Origin: Arthrobacter globiformis NBRC 12137
GTDB taxonomy: Bacteria > Actinomycetota > Actinomycetes > Actinomycetales > Micrococcaceae
Length of the DNA: 64,000 nt
NCBI RefSeq assembly: GCF_000238915.1
Contig: NZ_BAEG01000113.1
Location: forward strand, 40,580 to 104,579
Reading direction: 5' to 3'
Shown here: one piece after another, positions 1 through 8,561 of the stretch
How positions within the stretch are numbered: the stretch's first letter is position 1
Layout of the letters: each line of letters begins with the position of its first letter
Position numbers and translations under genes: made by a program
The notes under the pieces: generated by a model
Told to the model about the DNA's origin: nothing
The model's database searches: none
Seen by the model: the letters and a program-made list of their open reading frames with translations, nothing else

Positions 1-495
1 CTGACGGCCTGCAACGCCGAGGGACAGACAAACTCAAGCTCAAGCCCACCCACCAGCGCCACCGCAACGGCCCCGCCAACTCCCACACCCACATTAATGA
101 CCCTCACGGAGGCAGGACGGTACTATCTGGGCGCGGTCTGTCCTAGCAACATTCTGGCTGACAAGGCAAATAAAGTCCTACAAACTGAGCCTCTGGACCT
201 TGCGGCGGCAAGAAAAGCAACCGCGGCTCTACGTGATGGCTACCGTACGACGATTGAAGGGCTTTCAGACCCGGCCGCCAAATGGCCAGGATCAGTGAAA
301 ACGGATGTAGCGACCCTTGCCGACAATATGTACGTGGAACTGAGCAGCGCCGCAAATGTGGCGAGCCAGACCACTGAAGCCAACTTGATATCGGCTTGGA
401 ATGCATGGGAAAGCTCACCGAGTGCTGTCGCACAGAAAATCAGGGTCAAGCTCAATTTGCCGTCTGACACATCAGGCAGCTGTCCAGCTAAGTAA
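1..495 (+). CDS. Lipoprotein of unknown function, 5' end outside window
   Basis: The reading frame is open from the first base. It begins L-T-A-C, a good lipobox, so the cysteine at codon 4 would be the lipidated first residue of the mature protein. A Ser/Thr/Pro-rich linker (codons 10-32) follows and then a mostly helical domain of about 130 residues ending in CPAK. The ATG at 97 is internal: the lipobox and linker are in frame upstream of it. Known of the class: such proteins are anchored to the outer face of the membrane. I recognise no enzymatic motif. The signal peptide lies before the window. Confidence 0.75.
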   Translation: MTACNAEGQTNSSSSPPTSATATAPPTPTPTLMTLTEAGRYYLGAVCPSNILADKANKVLQTEPLDLAAARKATAALRDGYRTTIEGLSDPAAKWPGSVKTDVATLADNMYVELSSAANVASQTTEANLISAWNAWESSPSAVAQKIRVKLNLPSDTSGSCPAK

Positions 496-519
496 CAGCC
501 TGAGGTTGGGGCAAAACAA

Positions 520-550
520 GGCGCCGCAGAGTCGACTGCTCTGCGGCGCC
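520..550. terminator. Perfect 12-bp hairpin between convergent genes
   Basis: GGCGCCGCAGAG (520-531) and CTCTGCGGCGCC (539-550) pair perfectly around a 7-base loop. It lies between the stop of the lipoprotein (plus) and the stop of the minus-strand gene ending at 594, so it probably terminates both. There is no strong T-tract, which is usual in high-GC actinobacteria. Confidence 0.75.
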
Positions 551-593
551 GCGCAGCCGCAGACTCCTATGAATAAATGTCCCGGACCTAGCT

Positions 594-1541
594 CTAAATG
601 AATATCGCCATAGGAAGGACCTGCACTGTCGGGCCGGGAACGATTGGATTAGCGATGCTTAGGTGGAGGTCTTCCTGCTCACTGACGCTGGCGACCATGC
701 CCTTTGCCATGTCAGGTCCAGCGGCTCCGACAACTGTCCTCCGGGTCAGATTTATGGAGTCTCCAGCCGCGACCACCTTTGTGACCTTCCCAAATACCCG
801 AAATTGTCCGGCCCGAAGATACTCAGCCGTCGTCGTCGAGTAGTACAAAGAGGAGGCGGTTACTACAGCCTGCAGGCCACTTTCAGTGCGGAACAGCACG
901 TCATGAACCGGACTATTGTCGATGTCCTGGCTCATGCGTTTAAGGAGGTAGATCGTCTCGGAGTTGTCCTTGTCTTTTGAAGCAGCGGTTTGGGCGCCGG
1001 CCGCCCGCTTTGCTGGATTCCCGGACCGCTGCGCCTGACGGCCGGAGACGCCCTTGTCCTGGGCTGCGGTCCCGTCCTCCCCTGCCACGTACGGAAGGAC
1101 GGCGTTGAAGAAACTCAATACGTCCTCAATCGGGTTGCCTAGGTATTCCCCGGAAAGCTCCACAAGCTGTCCGGTGTACAGTCCCTCGAGCTGGTTTGAT
1201 TCCTCAAGCTGTATGACTTCTTCGTCCGCTACCAGGTACTCATAGAGCAGGTTGAAAAGGCTTGCCTCCGTGTGGTGCCGTTCCGTAGACGACTCTGTTT
1301 GTGTCTGGTCTGTGTTCTTTGTGCTTCCCTCACCTTCGACATTGGCCTCCCCAATGGCCCAGAGTTTTGCGCGAAGACCACCGCGTGCCTTGAGGAAGCG
1401 CTCGCGTGCTCCACTGGCAGTCGTCTTTTCCGTTTCAGAAACTGCGAAACCTCCTTCCAGATATGCCAGGAAGCTGAGCATCATGGGAACGTCAAGGTAA
1501 ACCGGATGGGCCAGTCCGTAGCCCCGAGTATTTACAGCCAT
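594..1541 (-). CDS. Conserved hypothetical protein, DUF6414-like
   Basis: 315 residues with no signal peptide or membrane segment. The N-terminus reads VYLDVPMMLSFLAYLEGG, an arrangement I associate with DUF6414 proteins; that family call is from memory and tentative. The middle (about residues 160-200) is low-complexity and Ser/Ala/Lys-rich. The C-terminal third is beta-rich and contains FRVFGKVTKVV, resembling a small OB- or ribbon-like fold. The ATG at 1541 is preceded by AAGGTGG. It is divergent from the GntR regulator at 1683. No function can be assigned. Confidence 0.6.
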   Translation of the reverse strand: MAVNTRGYGLAHPVYLDVPMMLSFLAYLEGGFAVSETEKTTASGARERFLKARGGLRAKLWAIGEANVEGEGSTKNTDQTQTESSTERHHTEASLFNLLYEYLVADEEVIQLEESNQLEGLYTGQLVELSGEYLGNPIEDVLSFFNAVLPYVAGEDGTAAQDKGVSGRQAQRSGNPAKRAAGAQTAASKDKDNSETIYLLKRMSQDIDNSPVHDVLFRTESGLQAVVTASSLYYSTTTAEYLRAGQFRVFGKVTKVVAAGDSINLTRRTVVGAAGPDMAKGMVASVSEQEDLHLSIANPIVPGPTVQVLPMAIFI

Positions 1542-1682
1542 AGGGCCACCTTAACGGTCACTTTGGTGCAATCACCTGTACGGCGCGGCATCCCGAAAGG
1601 AGTGAAAACACCCACGTTGTCCAACAAGCGCGTACCACTTGCTACGCTGGAACTCCCCGAACAAGAGCAAGCGAGGCATAAC

Positions 1683-2465
1683 GTGCACGAGGACGCCGTC
1701 CGGTTCCTGTCCCAGCCGGTGGAAGCCCAGCCCGGCTCACCGCTCCGGGTCGCCGTCTACTCGCGGATCGCCGAAGCCATCCGCAACAACCTGCTGCAGC
1801 CCGGCTCCATGCTCCCCACCGAGACCGAACTCGGCACCGACATGAAAGTCAGCCGCACCGTCGTCCGCGAAGCCCTCATGCTGCTCGAGGAGGACGGCCT
1901 CATCCGCGCCCGCCGCGGCGTCGGCCGGTTCGTCTCCGACACCCTCCCCCGCATCGGCATCGAACGCATCCGCCCCTTCGAGGAAGTCCTCGGCGGCCCC
2001 GGCCACCAGGTCGAAATCAAACGCATCCAGGTCGAGAAGCAGCCGGCCTCCGAGTTCGTCGCCCCCGGCGTCGGCGTCGAGCCCGGCAGCGACGTCTGGC
2101 TCTGGGAGTCCGTCCTCATCCGCGACGGCGAACCCATCGCCCACCTGCAGGAAAATATCTCCGCGCTCCCCGTGAGCTTCGCCGGCGGCGCCGCCGCCCC
2201 CTTGGACATCAAGGACGACGGCGGCGCCACCCTGCTCACGGCCCTCAACAAAGCAGCGGGCAGGGGGCTCGGCCCGGGCGAGTGCCAGATCGGGCTCAGC
2301 CAGGTCGGGCCCAGCCGCGCCAAGCTGCTGGACCTGCGCGCTTCGGACCCGGTGCTGGTCCTCACCCAGTACGTCCGGCACGCCAACCGGCCGTTCTACC
2401 TGGCCAAGTGCCTCATCGCCGACCGCGCCGGCCACCTCTCGGTGACGCAGTCGCTCCAGTCCTAA
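1683..2465 (+). CDS. GntR-family regulator, HutC/UTRA type
   Basis: 260 residues from a GTG start preceded by GAGG at 6 bases. Residues 18-85 form the winged helix: SPLRVAVYSRIAEAI, then LPTETELG, VSRTVVREALMLLEEDGLI and RRGVGRFV. The C-terminal part (about 95-255), with WLWESVLIRDGEPIAH, GLGPGECQIGLSQ and YVRHANRPFYLAKCLI, matches the UTRA ligand-binding domain. The effector is probably a small organic acid or sugar derivative. The frame stays open upstream to 1272, but that part overlaps the divergent gene and looks noncoding. A broken paralogue lies at 9526-10070 and 11191-11264. Confidence 0.85.
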   Translation: MHEDAVRFLSQPVEAQPGSPLRVAVYSRIAEAIRNNLLQPGSMLPTETELGTDMKVSRTVVREALMLLEEDGLIRARRGVGRFVSDTLPRIGIERIRPFEEVLGGPGHQVEIKRIQVEKQPASEFVAPGVGVEPGSDVWLWESVLIRDGEPIAHLQENISALPVSFAGGAAAPLDIKDDGGATLLTALNKAAGRGLGPGECQIGLSQVGPSRAKLLDLRASDPVLVLTQYVRHANRPFYLAKCLIADRAGHLSVTQSLQS

Positions 2466-2468
2466 ACC

Positions 2469-3746
2469 TCAGGGCTGGTCGCAGACACCAGCCACGGCCT
2501 TGCATGCGTTCACGCGGCCGTGCACCCAGGAGGTGCCAGTGCCGGTAATCGTGTCGGCGGTGGATTGGACTATTGTGCGGACAGCCTTGTTTTCAGTGCC
2601 CGCGGGTGTGTTGCTCCAGACAAGCGCGGCAACGCCTGCAACGACAGGTGAGGCCATTGAGGTACCGCTGGCGATGTCGTAGCCCATCTCGCGGCCGTTC
2701 TGCCTGCCGATCTCGAAGGGGTGCTTCGGGAAGGTGGAGTAGACATTGACCCCGGGCGCTGCCACATCCACCCACTTGCCATAGGTTGAGAAGGAGGCTT
2801 TGGCATCGTTGTTATCGGTAGCGGCGACCGCAATGACGTTGGGGTAAGCGCCCGGGTAGATCGGCGCCTGGGTACCGGCGTTGCCGGCCGCGGCTACTAT
2901 CACCACACCTTTGTTCCACGCATTGTTGACGGCAGACTCGAGGGCCCGCGATGAAACCCGCTGTCCGAGGCTCATGTTGATCACCTTGGCACCGTTTTCA
3001 ACGGCCCAGTTGATGCCGTTGACAATCGATGATGTGGAGCCGGATCCGGCGTCGTTCAGGACCTTGCCGTCCAAAATGGAGCAATCCGGGCATACACCGG
3101 AGACACCCTCCGTGTCTCTGGTGGCGGCAATAATGCCGGCCACATGGGTGCCGTGGCCGTAGTTGTCTTCGCCTGTTGCCGCGGTGCTGAAGTTCGCGTG
3201 CAGATCGACATTCGCTGCAATGTCGTCGTTGTCGGTGGCGACACCGGTATCGAGCACGGCAACCTTGATGTCTTTGCCGGTAGTGACGGCCCATGCTTCG
3301 ACGGCGTCCACGTCGGCATCGGCCTTGCCGCCGGCCACCGTTACTGTGTCGTTGGTGTTGGTGAATGACTGCCCCTCGTTGTGCAGAGCGTACTGGCGAG
3401 GGAAGTAGTCCGGGTCGGGTTCGTCGACGGCGGCGGTGACGAGCTGGTCCGGCTCGGCGTATTCAACGGCCGGGTTCCGGCTCAGGGATGCGATGAGCTG
3501 AGATTCCTTGCCGGCCGGCACCTTGATGAGGTGGGCGCCAGTGCTGCCGATGCCAGCGCCGTCGCTGAGACCGTTCTGGCGTAGCAGGCCAGGCGCTGCA
3601 CCGCTGTCGCGGAACTTGACGATGATCTGACCAGAGATCTGCTGCGGCTCCGTTGCCGCGTTACTCGGGACAGTTACCGTGAGTGCGCCAAAACCTACGA
3701 CTGCTGCGGCGAGGCTGGCTGTAACGACTTTTCTCATACCGAGCAT
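2469..3746 (-). CDS. Secreted subtilisin-like serine protease (peptidase S8)
   Basis: 425 residues. Residues 1-31 are a signal peptide (MRKVVTASLAAAVVG through PSNAA). Residues 38-105 (ISGQIIVKFRD through VEYAEPD) are an inhibitor-type propeptide. The catalytic triad is Asp166 in VAVLDTGV, His198 in GHGTHVAG and Ser363 in GTSMASPVVAG, with oxyanion Asn289 in AAAGNAG. Cysteines at 219, 222, 415 and 422 may form disulfides. The thermitase-like layout predicts an extracellular endopeptidase activated by propeptide cleavage. The first ATG has GGAG 9 bases upstream; an ATG three codons later is possible. It is convergent with the GntR gene, only 3 bp apart. Confidence 0.92.
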   Translation of the reverse strand: MLGMRKVVTASLAAAVVGFGALTVTVPSNAATEPQQISGQIIVKFRDSGAAPGLLRQNGLSDGAGIGSTGAHLIKVPAGKESQLIASLSRNPAVEYAEPDQLVTAAVDEPDPDYFPRQYALHNEGQSFTNTNDTVTVAGGKADADVDAVEAWAVTTGKDIKVAVLDTGVATDNDDIAANVDLHANFSTAATGEDNYGHGTHVAGIIAATRDTEGVSGVCPDCSILDGKVLNDAGSGSTSSIVNGINWAVENGAKVINMSLGQRVSSRALESAVNNAWNKGVVIVAAAGNAGTQAPIYPGAYPNVIAVAATDNNDAKASFSTYGKWVDVAAPGVNVYSTFPKHPFEIGRQNGREMGYDIASGTSMASPVVAGVAALVWSNTPAGTENKAVRTIVQSTADTITGTGTSWVHGRVNACKAVAGVCDQP

Positions 3747-3975
3747 CTTGCTTCACTCCGGTCCGGCCACCTAGCGTCTGCCCAAAGATTACCCAGAGTT
3801 TTTGTCCAGCTATCACGGTTTGGATCGTGCCAACCGCGGATTATCTGTACAGAAACTCGGGTGGCCCAAGGCGTGGGTGCCGCCTCGCCCTGAAAAACGG
3901 ACGACGACGGCACCCCCTTGCTCATTGCCTTCACCAAAAGCGGTGGGCCGGGAAGCGGACGGGACCAGGCTGCAG

Positions 3976-4833
3976 TTACTGCTTCGTGTAACTGACCAAC
4001 TTCTGCTCCTGACGGCCCAGCTTCTCAATGCTGATCTCCATACGGTCGCCTTCGCGCAGGTAGGGGAACTTGCCGGAAATGGCGACACCCTGCGGAGTCC
4101 CGGTGTTGATGATGTCGCCGGGCTCCAGGACCAGGTACTGGGAGAGGTGCCAGATGATGTAGGCCACGGAGAAGATCATGTCCGACGTGTTGGAGTCCTG
4201 CCTCGTTTCCCCGTTCACGGCGGACCGCAGCCGCAGCTGCTGCGGATCCCCCACCTCGTCGGCGGGAACCAGCGCCGGACCCAGCGGGTTGAAGGTCGGG
4301 CAGCACTTGCCCTTGGACCACTGCCCGCCTGAGTGCTCCACCTGGAATGCCCGCTCCGAAACATCGTTACTGACCGCATACCCGGCAACGTAGTCCAGTG
4401 CTTTCTCGGGCGACTCGAGGTAGGACGCGCGTTTGCCGATGACCACGGCGAGTTCCACCTCCCAGTCCACCTTCTCGGCTCCGGGGGGAATCACCACGTG
4501 GTCAAAGGCACCGACCACGGTGTTGGGGTGCTTGAAGAAGAGGATCGGGACCGACGGCGGTGCGTCACCGGATTCTGCGGCATGGGCTGCGTAGTTCTGG
4601 CCGATGCACAGCACCGCCCCGGGCCGGGCAACGGGTGCGCCGATCCGCAGTGATGCCGCATCCTCAACTTCCGGCAAGCCAGCCTTGACTGCCTCACGTG
4701 CCTTGGCGATGCCATCATTGGCGAGAAAGCCGCCGTCGATATCCGCGGTGATCCCCCGCAGATCGAAGTATTTCTCGCCTTCCTTGGCTACCGGCCGTTC
4801 CTGCCCGGGTTCGCCCAAGCGCATCAATTCCAT
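3976..4833 (-). CDS. Fumarylacetoacetate-hydrolase family protein, probable 2,4-diketo-3-deoxy-L-rhamnonate hydrolase
   Basis: 285 residues of the FAH fold: AVLCIGQNYAAH (73-84), PILFFKHPNTVVG (96-108), and metal ligands Glu125 and Glu127 in DWEVELAVVIG and Asp157 in SNDVSERAFQ. The C-terminus has DIINTGTPQGVA. Family members cleave or hydrolyse beta-diketo acids with Mg2+ or Mn2+. As last gene of the rhamnonate operon, its likely job is hydrolysis of 2,4-diketo-3-deoxy-L-rhamnonate to pyruvate and L-lactate (the LRA6 step). The substrate is inferred from neighbours. AAGGA lies 8 bases before the ATG. Confidence 0.85.
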   Translation of the reverse strand: MELMRLGEPGQERPVAKEGEKYFDLRGITADIDGGFLANDGIAKAREAVKAGLPEVEDAASLRIGAPVARPGAVLCIGQNYAAHAAESGDAPPSVPILFFKHPNTVVGAFDHVVIPPGAEKVDWEVELAVVIGKRASYLESPEKALDYVAGYAVSNDVSERAFQVEHSGGQWSKGKCCPTFNPLGPALVPADEVGDPQQLRLRSAVNGETRQDSNTSDMIFSVAYIIWHLSQYLVLEPGDIINTGTPQGVAISGKFPYLREGDRMEISIEKLGRQEQKLVSYTKQ

Positions 4834-4868
4834 TGTTCGTTTCCTTGTTGTTAGTAATGAGAGGGTTG

Positions 4869-6050
4869 TCAGTGCTTGTAGGGGCGCAGTTTTTCCAGCG
4901 CCGGGTTCAGCTCGACGCCGAAGCCCGGGGTTTCAGGGACCTTGAGTTTGCCGTTCACGGGGACGGGCTCGCCCAGAAGCATCGGTGAGAACATGGGCAC
5001 GATTTCCTCGGCGGTCGGATGCATCATGAGGAACTCGGCGAAGGGGCTGTTGGTCCGCGTGACCACGAAATGGTACGAGTACACGGATGAACCGTGGGGA
5101 ACCACAAGTGCGCCGTTGGCGTCGGCCATCGCCGAGATCTTTGTGAGTTCGGTGATGCCGCCGCACCATCCCACATCGGGCTGGATGATGTCGGCGCAGT
5201 CCATGTCCAGGAGCAGCTTGAATCCCCAGCGCGTCGCTTCGTGTTCGCCTGTGGTCACCAGCATCTTAGGCGGGACCTGCTTCTTGAGTTTCGCGTAGCC
5301 CCAGTAGTCATCCGGGGGAAGAGCTTCTTCAATCCACTTCAGGTTGTACTCCGCCGCACCGTGCGCCAGCCGGGTGGCGTAGTCAAGATCGAGGGACATC
5401 CAGCAGTCGAGCATGAGCCAGAAGTCGTCGCCCACCTTCTCCCGCATATCCCTGATCATTTCCAGGTTCTTGCGGAGGCCTTCCTCACCCTCGGCCGGCC
5501 CGTGGTGCAGCGGCATCTTGCCGCCAATGAACCCCAGCTTCTTGGCGATGTCCGGGCGTGCGCCGGTGGCGTACATGGTCAGTTCGTCGCGGACCGGCCC
5601 GCCCAGCAGAGCGTAAACAGGCTCCTGCCGGATCTTTCCCAGCAGGTCGTACAGCGCCAGGTCCACAGCGCTGATGGCGTTGAGCACTACACCCTTGCGG
5701 CCGTAGAAGAGCGTGGACCGGTACATCTGGTCCCACATTTTTTCGATGTCGGTCACCCTGGCGCCCTCGACAAAACGGGCGAGGTGCTTCTCCACGATAA
5801 AAGCGCCCAGCTCCCCAGCCGTGGTGACGGCGAAACCGACAGTGCCGTCGTCGGCCTCAATCTCGACGACGAGGGTGCCGAGGACGTTCAGGCCGAAGCT
5901 CTGGCGGGACTGGCGGTATTCCGGGTACACGGACATGGGCGTGGCGATGTGGTCGTCGATCCAGTGCCCGGCGTCCTGGTCGTGGTAGTCGGCGCCGCCG
6001 CCGCGAAGGGTATAGGCACGGACGTGGCGGATGCGGTTTTCGATGCTCAC
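4869..6050 (-). CDS. rhmD: L-rhamnonate dehydratase (enolase superfamily)
   Basis: 393 residues, the usual RhmD length. Blocks GGGADYHDQDAGHWIDDHIA, QSRQSFGLNVLGTLVVE and GARPDIAKKLGFIGGKMP closely follow Escherichia coli RhmD as I recall it. Metal ligands are Asp215 (LMLDCWM), Glu241 (WIEEALPP) and Glu269 (TTGEHE); Asp292 and His319 (VVPHGSS) form the catalytic dyad. It dehydrates L-rhamnonate to 2-keto-3-deoxy-L-rhamnonate in the cytosol. The GTG start has AAGGA 7 bases upstream and overlaps the stop of the preceding dehydrogenase by one base (TAGTG), so the two are coupled. Confidence 0.95.
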   Translation of the reverse strand: MSIENRIRHVRAYTLRGGGADYHDQDAGHWIDDHIATPMSVYPEYRQSRQSFGLNVLGTLVVEIEADDGTVGFAVTTAGELGAFIVEKHLARFVEGARVTDIEKMWDQMYRSTLFYGRKGVVLNAISAVDLALYDLLGKIRQEPVYALLGGPVRDELTMYATGARPDIAKKLGFIGGKMPLHHGPAEGEEGLRKNLEMIRDMREKVGDDFWLMLDCWMSLDLDYATRLAHGAAEYNLKWIEEALPPDDYWGYAKLKKQVPPKMLVTTGEHEATRWGFKLLLDMDCADIIQPDVGWCGGITELTKISAMADANGALVVPHGSSVYSYHFVVTRTNSPFAEFLMMHPTAEEIVPMFSPMLLGEPVPVNGKLKVPETPGFGVELNPALEKLRPYKH

Positions 6051-7093
6051 TAATTGTTCCTTGCTGAGTCGAGGCGGACGAGGACTTTGCCGGCGGTGCC
6101 GTCGGCCGAGGCGAGCCCGGCAAAGGCAGCATCGGCGTCGTCCATGGACACTTCACGGCTGATGAGTTCGGCCAGGACGGGCGATCCTTGATCCACCCAG
6201 GCGGCGGCATCACGGAAGTCCTGGTTGTTGTAGCAAAAGCTGCCTACGATCTCACGTTCCTCGGTGGAGACGCGGTAAGCGTTGAAGGCCAGTTCGGGCG
6301 AGCCCATGCCCACCAGGGAAACTACCCCGCCAAACTTCGTGGCTTCCAGGGCGCCGGCGATGGTGGGCTTAATGCCGACAGCATCCACTGTGGTGTCGGA
6401 CAAGGTTCCGAAGGCGGCCCGGACCTGCTCGTCCAACGGTCCCGCAGCAGGGTCGAGGGCCTGCGCGCCCAAGCGCTGGCAGAGGGCGCGGCGGGCCGGG
6501 TCCATCTCCGAGACGAGGACCCGTCCAGCCCCTTCCTGGATTGCGGCGAGGATGACGGACTGGCCGATGGGCCCGCCTCCGATCACCAGGACCTTTTGGC
6601 CGGCGCCGATCCGGGCACGCCGGACGGCGTGGAAGGCAACGGCCAGGGGCTCGATCAGCGCGCCGTAGACGATCGGCGTTTCGGCGGACAGTGCCACGAC
6701 GTTCTGAGCGGGCACCGAGACCTGCTCGGCGAAGGCCGACACGATGGACGGGTTCACGCCGATCACGGTTCGTTCGGGGCAGTGCTGCTGCTGGCCGGCG
6801 TCGCAGGCTTCGCAGGCGTTGCAGCTGATGAGCGGGTTGAAGGTGACCGGCTGGCCAACGGCCAGGCCGTAGGCATCTGCCCCGGCGCCGAGGGCGGCTA
6901 TGCGTCCCACCGTTTCGTGCCCCATGACCTGCCCGGGAACGCGCCGCCCGTTCTCGCCCGTGTAGCCGTGAATGTCCGATCCGCAGATGCCGGTGGCGAC
7001 GACGTCGATCAGGACATCGCCAGGGCCAACCATAGGTTCATCCCGGTCCACGACCACCAGCTGGTGGAAGTCTTTCAGTTCAAGGGCCTTCAT
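6050..7093 (-). CDS. Zinc-dependent alcohol dehydrogenase (MDR), probable 2-keto-3-deoxy-L-rhamnonate dehydrogenase
   Basis: 347 residues. The catalytic zinc site is Cys37 (GICGSD), His59 and Glu60 (MGHET). The structural zinc site is intact: Cys91, Cys94, Cys97 and Cys105. The nucleotide-binding Rossmann fold starts at VLVIGGGPIGQ (about 169-179). Its place between the rhamnonate dehydratase and a diketo-acid hydrolase argues for oxidation of 2-keto-3-deoxy-L-rhamnonate at C4. The better-known enzymes for that step are short-chain dehydrogenases, so this assignment rests on context; another polyol or a rhamnose-derived alcohol remains possible. Its ATG overlaps the transporter stop (TGATG). 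Confidence 0.8.
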   Translation of the reverse strand: MKALELKDFHQLVVVDRDEPMVGPGDVLIDVVATGICGSDIHGYTGENGRRVPGQVMGHETVGRIAALGAGADAYGLAVGQPVTFNPLISCNACEACDAGQQQHCPERTVIGVNPSIVSAFAEQVSVPAQNVVALSAETPIVYGALIEPLAVAFHAVRRARIGAGQKVLVIGGGPIGQSVILAAIQEGAGRVLVSEMDPARRALCQRLGAQALDPAAGPLDEQVRAAFGTLSDTTVDAVGIKPTIAGALEATKFGGVVSLVGMGSPELAFNAYRVSTEEREIVGSFCYNNQDFRDAAAWVDQGSPVLAELISREVSMDDADAAFAGLASADGTAGKVLVRLDSARNN

Positions 7094-8433
7094 CAGTGCA
7101 CTTTCTCTTCGGTGAGCTGCGTATGCGGCGTGGTGTCAACGATCTTGCTGATCCGGTGGCTGTTGTAGAGCAGGACGGCACCGAGCAGTGCAGTGAAGGC
7201 GAGCAGGAAGAGCCCTGCCTTGGGGCCAAAGGACGATTCGGCCCAGGTCTTCGCGATGGGGGCTACGAAACCGCCCAGGCTGCCAATGGAATTGATCAGC
7301 GCGATGCCGCCTGCGGCGGCGGCTCCAACGAGCATCGCCGTGGGCAGCGTCCAGAACACCGGCTGCACGCTGATGAATCCGGCAGCGCCCAAGGACAGTG
7401 CCGCCAGCCCCATGAGCGGATTGTCGGTCAGCGCGGAGCCAAAAATGCCGATTGCGGCGGCCGTGAGGGAAGCAGCCGCCACGAGGCGGCGGCGACCAGT
7501 CCGGTCGGCCAGGCGGCTGAGCAGGAAGGTGACGATCATGGCGATGCCCCAGGGCACCGCTGTCATCAGGCCGACGCCGAGCCCGACCTTGCTGCCGACA
7601 AGCGCGGCGATCTGTGTGGGCAGGTAGAAGGTCACGCCGTAGACACTCATCTGGATGGTGAAGTAGATGACGCAGAAGTAGAGGACCTTCGGATTGGTCA
7701 GCGCGCGCAGGGCGCCCTTCGGAGAGTGGTCCGCCTTGGCCCCTTCCTCCGCGTCGAGGGCTGCAATGAGCATCGAACGGTCGCTCGCGTTCAGCCACTT
7801 GGCATCGGCCGGGCCGTTGTCCAGGTAGGAGAACGCCCAGAGTCCGACGGCGACCGTGAGGGCGCCCGTTGCGACGAACATCAGCTGCCAGCCCTGCAGG
7901 CCGCCTAGGCCGTCGAGGTCCAGCAGCAGGCCGGAGAGCGGTCCGCCGAAGATGAAGGCAAGGGGCGCGCCGAAGTAGAAGAGGCCATTGACGCGGCCGC
8001 GGAACTGCGTGGGAATCCAGTAGGTCAGGTACAGGATCACGCCCGGGAAGAAGCCTGCCTCCGTGATGCCGAGCAGGACCCGGAGGATGTAAAAGGACCA
8101 CTCGTTCTGGGCGAACATCATGAGTGCCGAGACGATGCCCCAACTGATCATAATCCGTGCCAGCCAGATCTTGGCGCCGAGCCGGCGCATCAGGATGTTG
8201 CTGGGGACCTCCAGGGCAGCGTAGCCGAGGAAGAAGATGCCGGCGCCCAGCGCGTACGCAGCGTCCGACAGGCCGGTGTCGGTCTGGTAGGCCGCCTTGG
8301 CGAACCCGAGGTTGGAACGGTCAAGGAACGCCAAGATGTACATCAGCAGCAGGACGGGAATTAGCCGCCGGGTAACTCGCTTGACGATCGGCGCCAGCGC
8401 TTCGCTGGTGGGAGCAGGCACTTGCTTGGACAA
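7093..8433 (-). CDS. rhmT: MFS transporter, anion:cation symporter family, probable L-rhamnonate permease
   Basis: 446 residues with about 12 membrane segments. RLIPVLLLMYILAFLDRSNLGFAK near the N-terminus and PSNILMRRLGAKIWLARIMISWG are typical of the ACS (glucarate/phthalate permease) family to which E. coli RhmT belongs. It is first in the operon with the dehydrogenase, dehydratase and hydrolase, so L-rhamnonate or a close sugar acid is the likely substrate. The start is TTG, fixed by GAGGAG (8439-8444) 5 bases upstream. Palindromic operators lie immediately upstream. Confidence 0.88.
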   Translation of the reverse strand: MSKQVPAPTSEALAPIVKRVTRRLIPVLLLMYILAFLDRSNLGFAKAAYQTDTGLSDAAYALGAGIFFLGYAALEVPSNILMRRLGAKIWLARIMISWGIVSALMMFAQNEWSFYILRVLLGITEAGFFPGVILYLTYWIPTQFRGRVNGLFYFGAPLAFIFGGPLSGLLLDLDGLGGLQGWQLMFVATGALTVAVGLWAFSYLDNGPADAKWLNASDRSMLIAALDAEEGAKADHSPKGALRALTNPKVLYFCVIYFTIQMSVYGVTFYLPTQIAALVGSKVGLGVGLMTAVPWGIAMIVTFLLSRLADRTGRRRLVAAASLTAAAIGIFGSALTDNPLMGLAALSLGAAGFISVQPVFWTLPTAMLVGAAAAGGIALINSIGSLGGFVAPIAKTWAESSFGPKAGLFLLAFTALLGAVLLYNSHRISKIVDTTPHTQLTEEKVH

Positions 8434-8450
8434 AGTAACTCCTCATTGAG

Positions 8451-8485
8451 TTCATGAGCATGAATTAGAGTTCAAGAATGTGAAC
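8451..8485 (-). promoter_or_regulatory. Two palindromic operator candidates for the rhamnonate operon
   Basis: TTCATGAGCATGAA (8451-8464; arms TTCATG/CATGAA) and GTTCAAGAATGTGAAC (8470-8485; arms GTTCA/TGAAC) are spaced about two helical turns apart, just upstream of the transporter. A degenerate copy of the first site lies upstream of the iclR-type gene (9430-9443). They are probable binding sites for that regulator. Confidence 0.6.
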
Positions 8486-8561
8486 AGGATGAGTATGGCA
8501 CAGGTCACCCCGAGCAGCAACAGTTACGAGATGGGCTCTACGAGGCGGCTATAGAAGGGGT

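Noticed and set aside
1272..1682. 5' extension of the GntR gene
   Set aside because: Mostly antisense to the divergent gene; the winged helix starts soon after the GTG at 1683, which has its own ribosome site.
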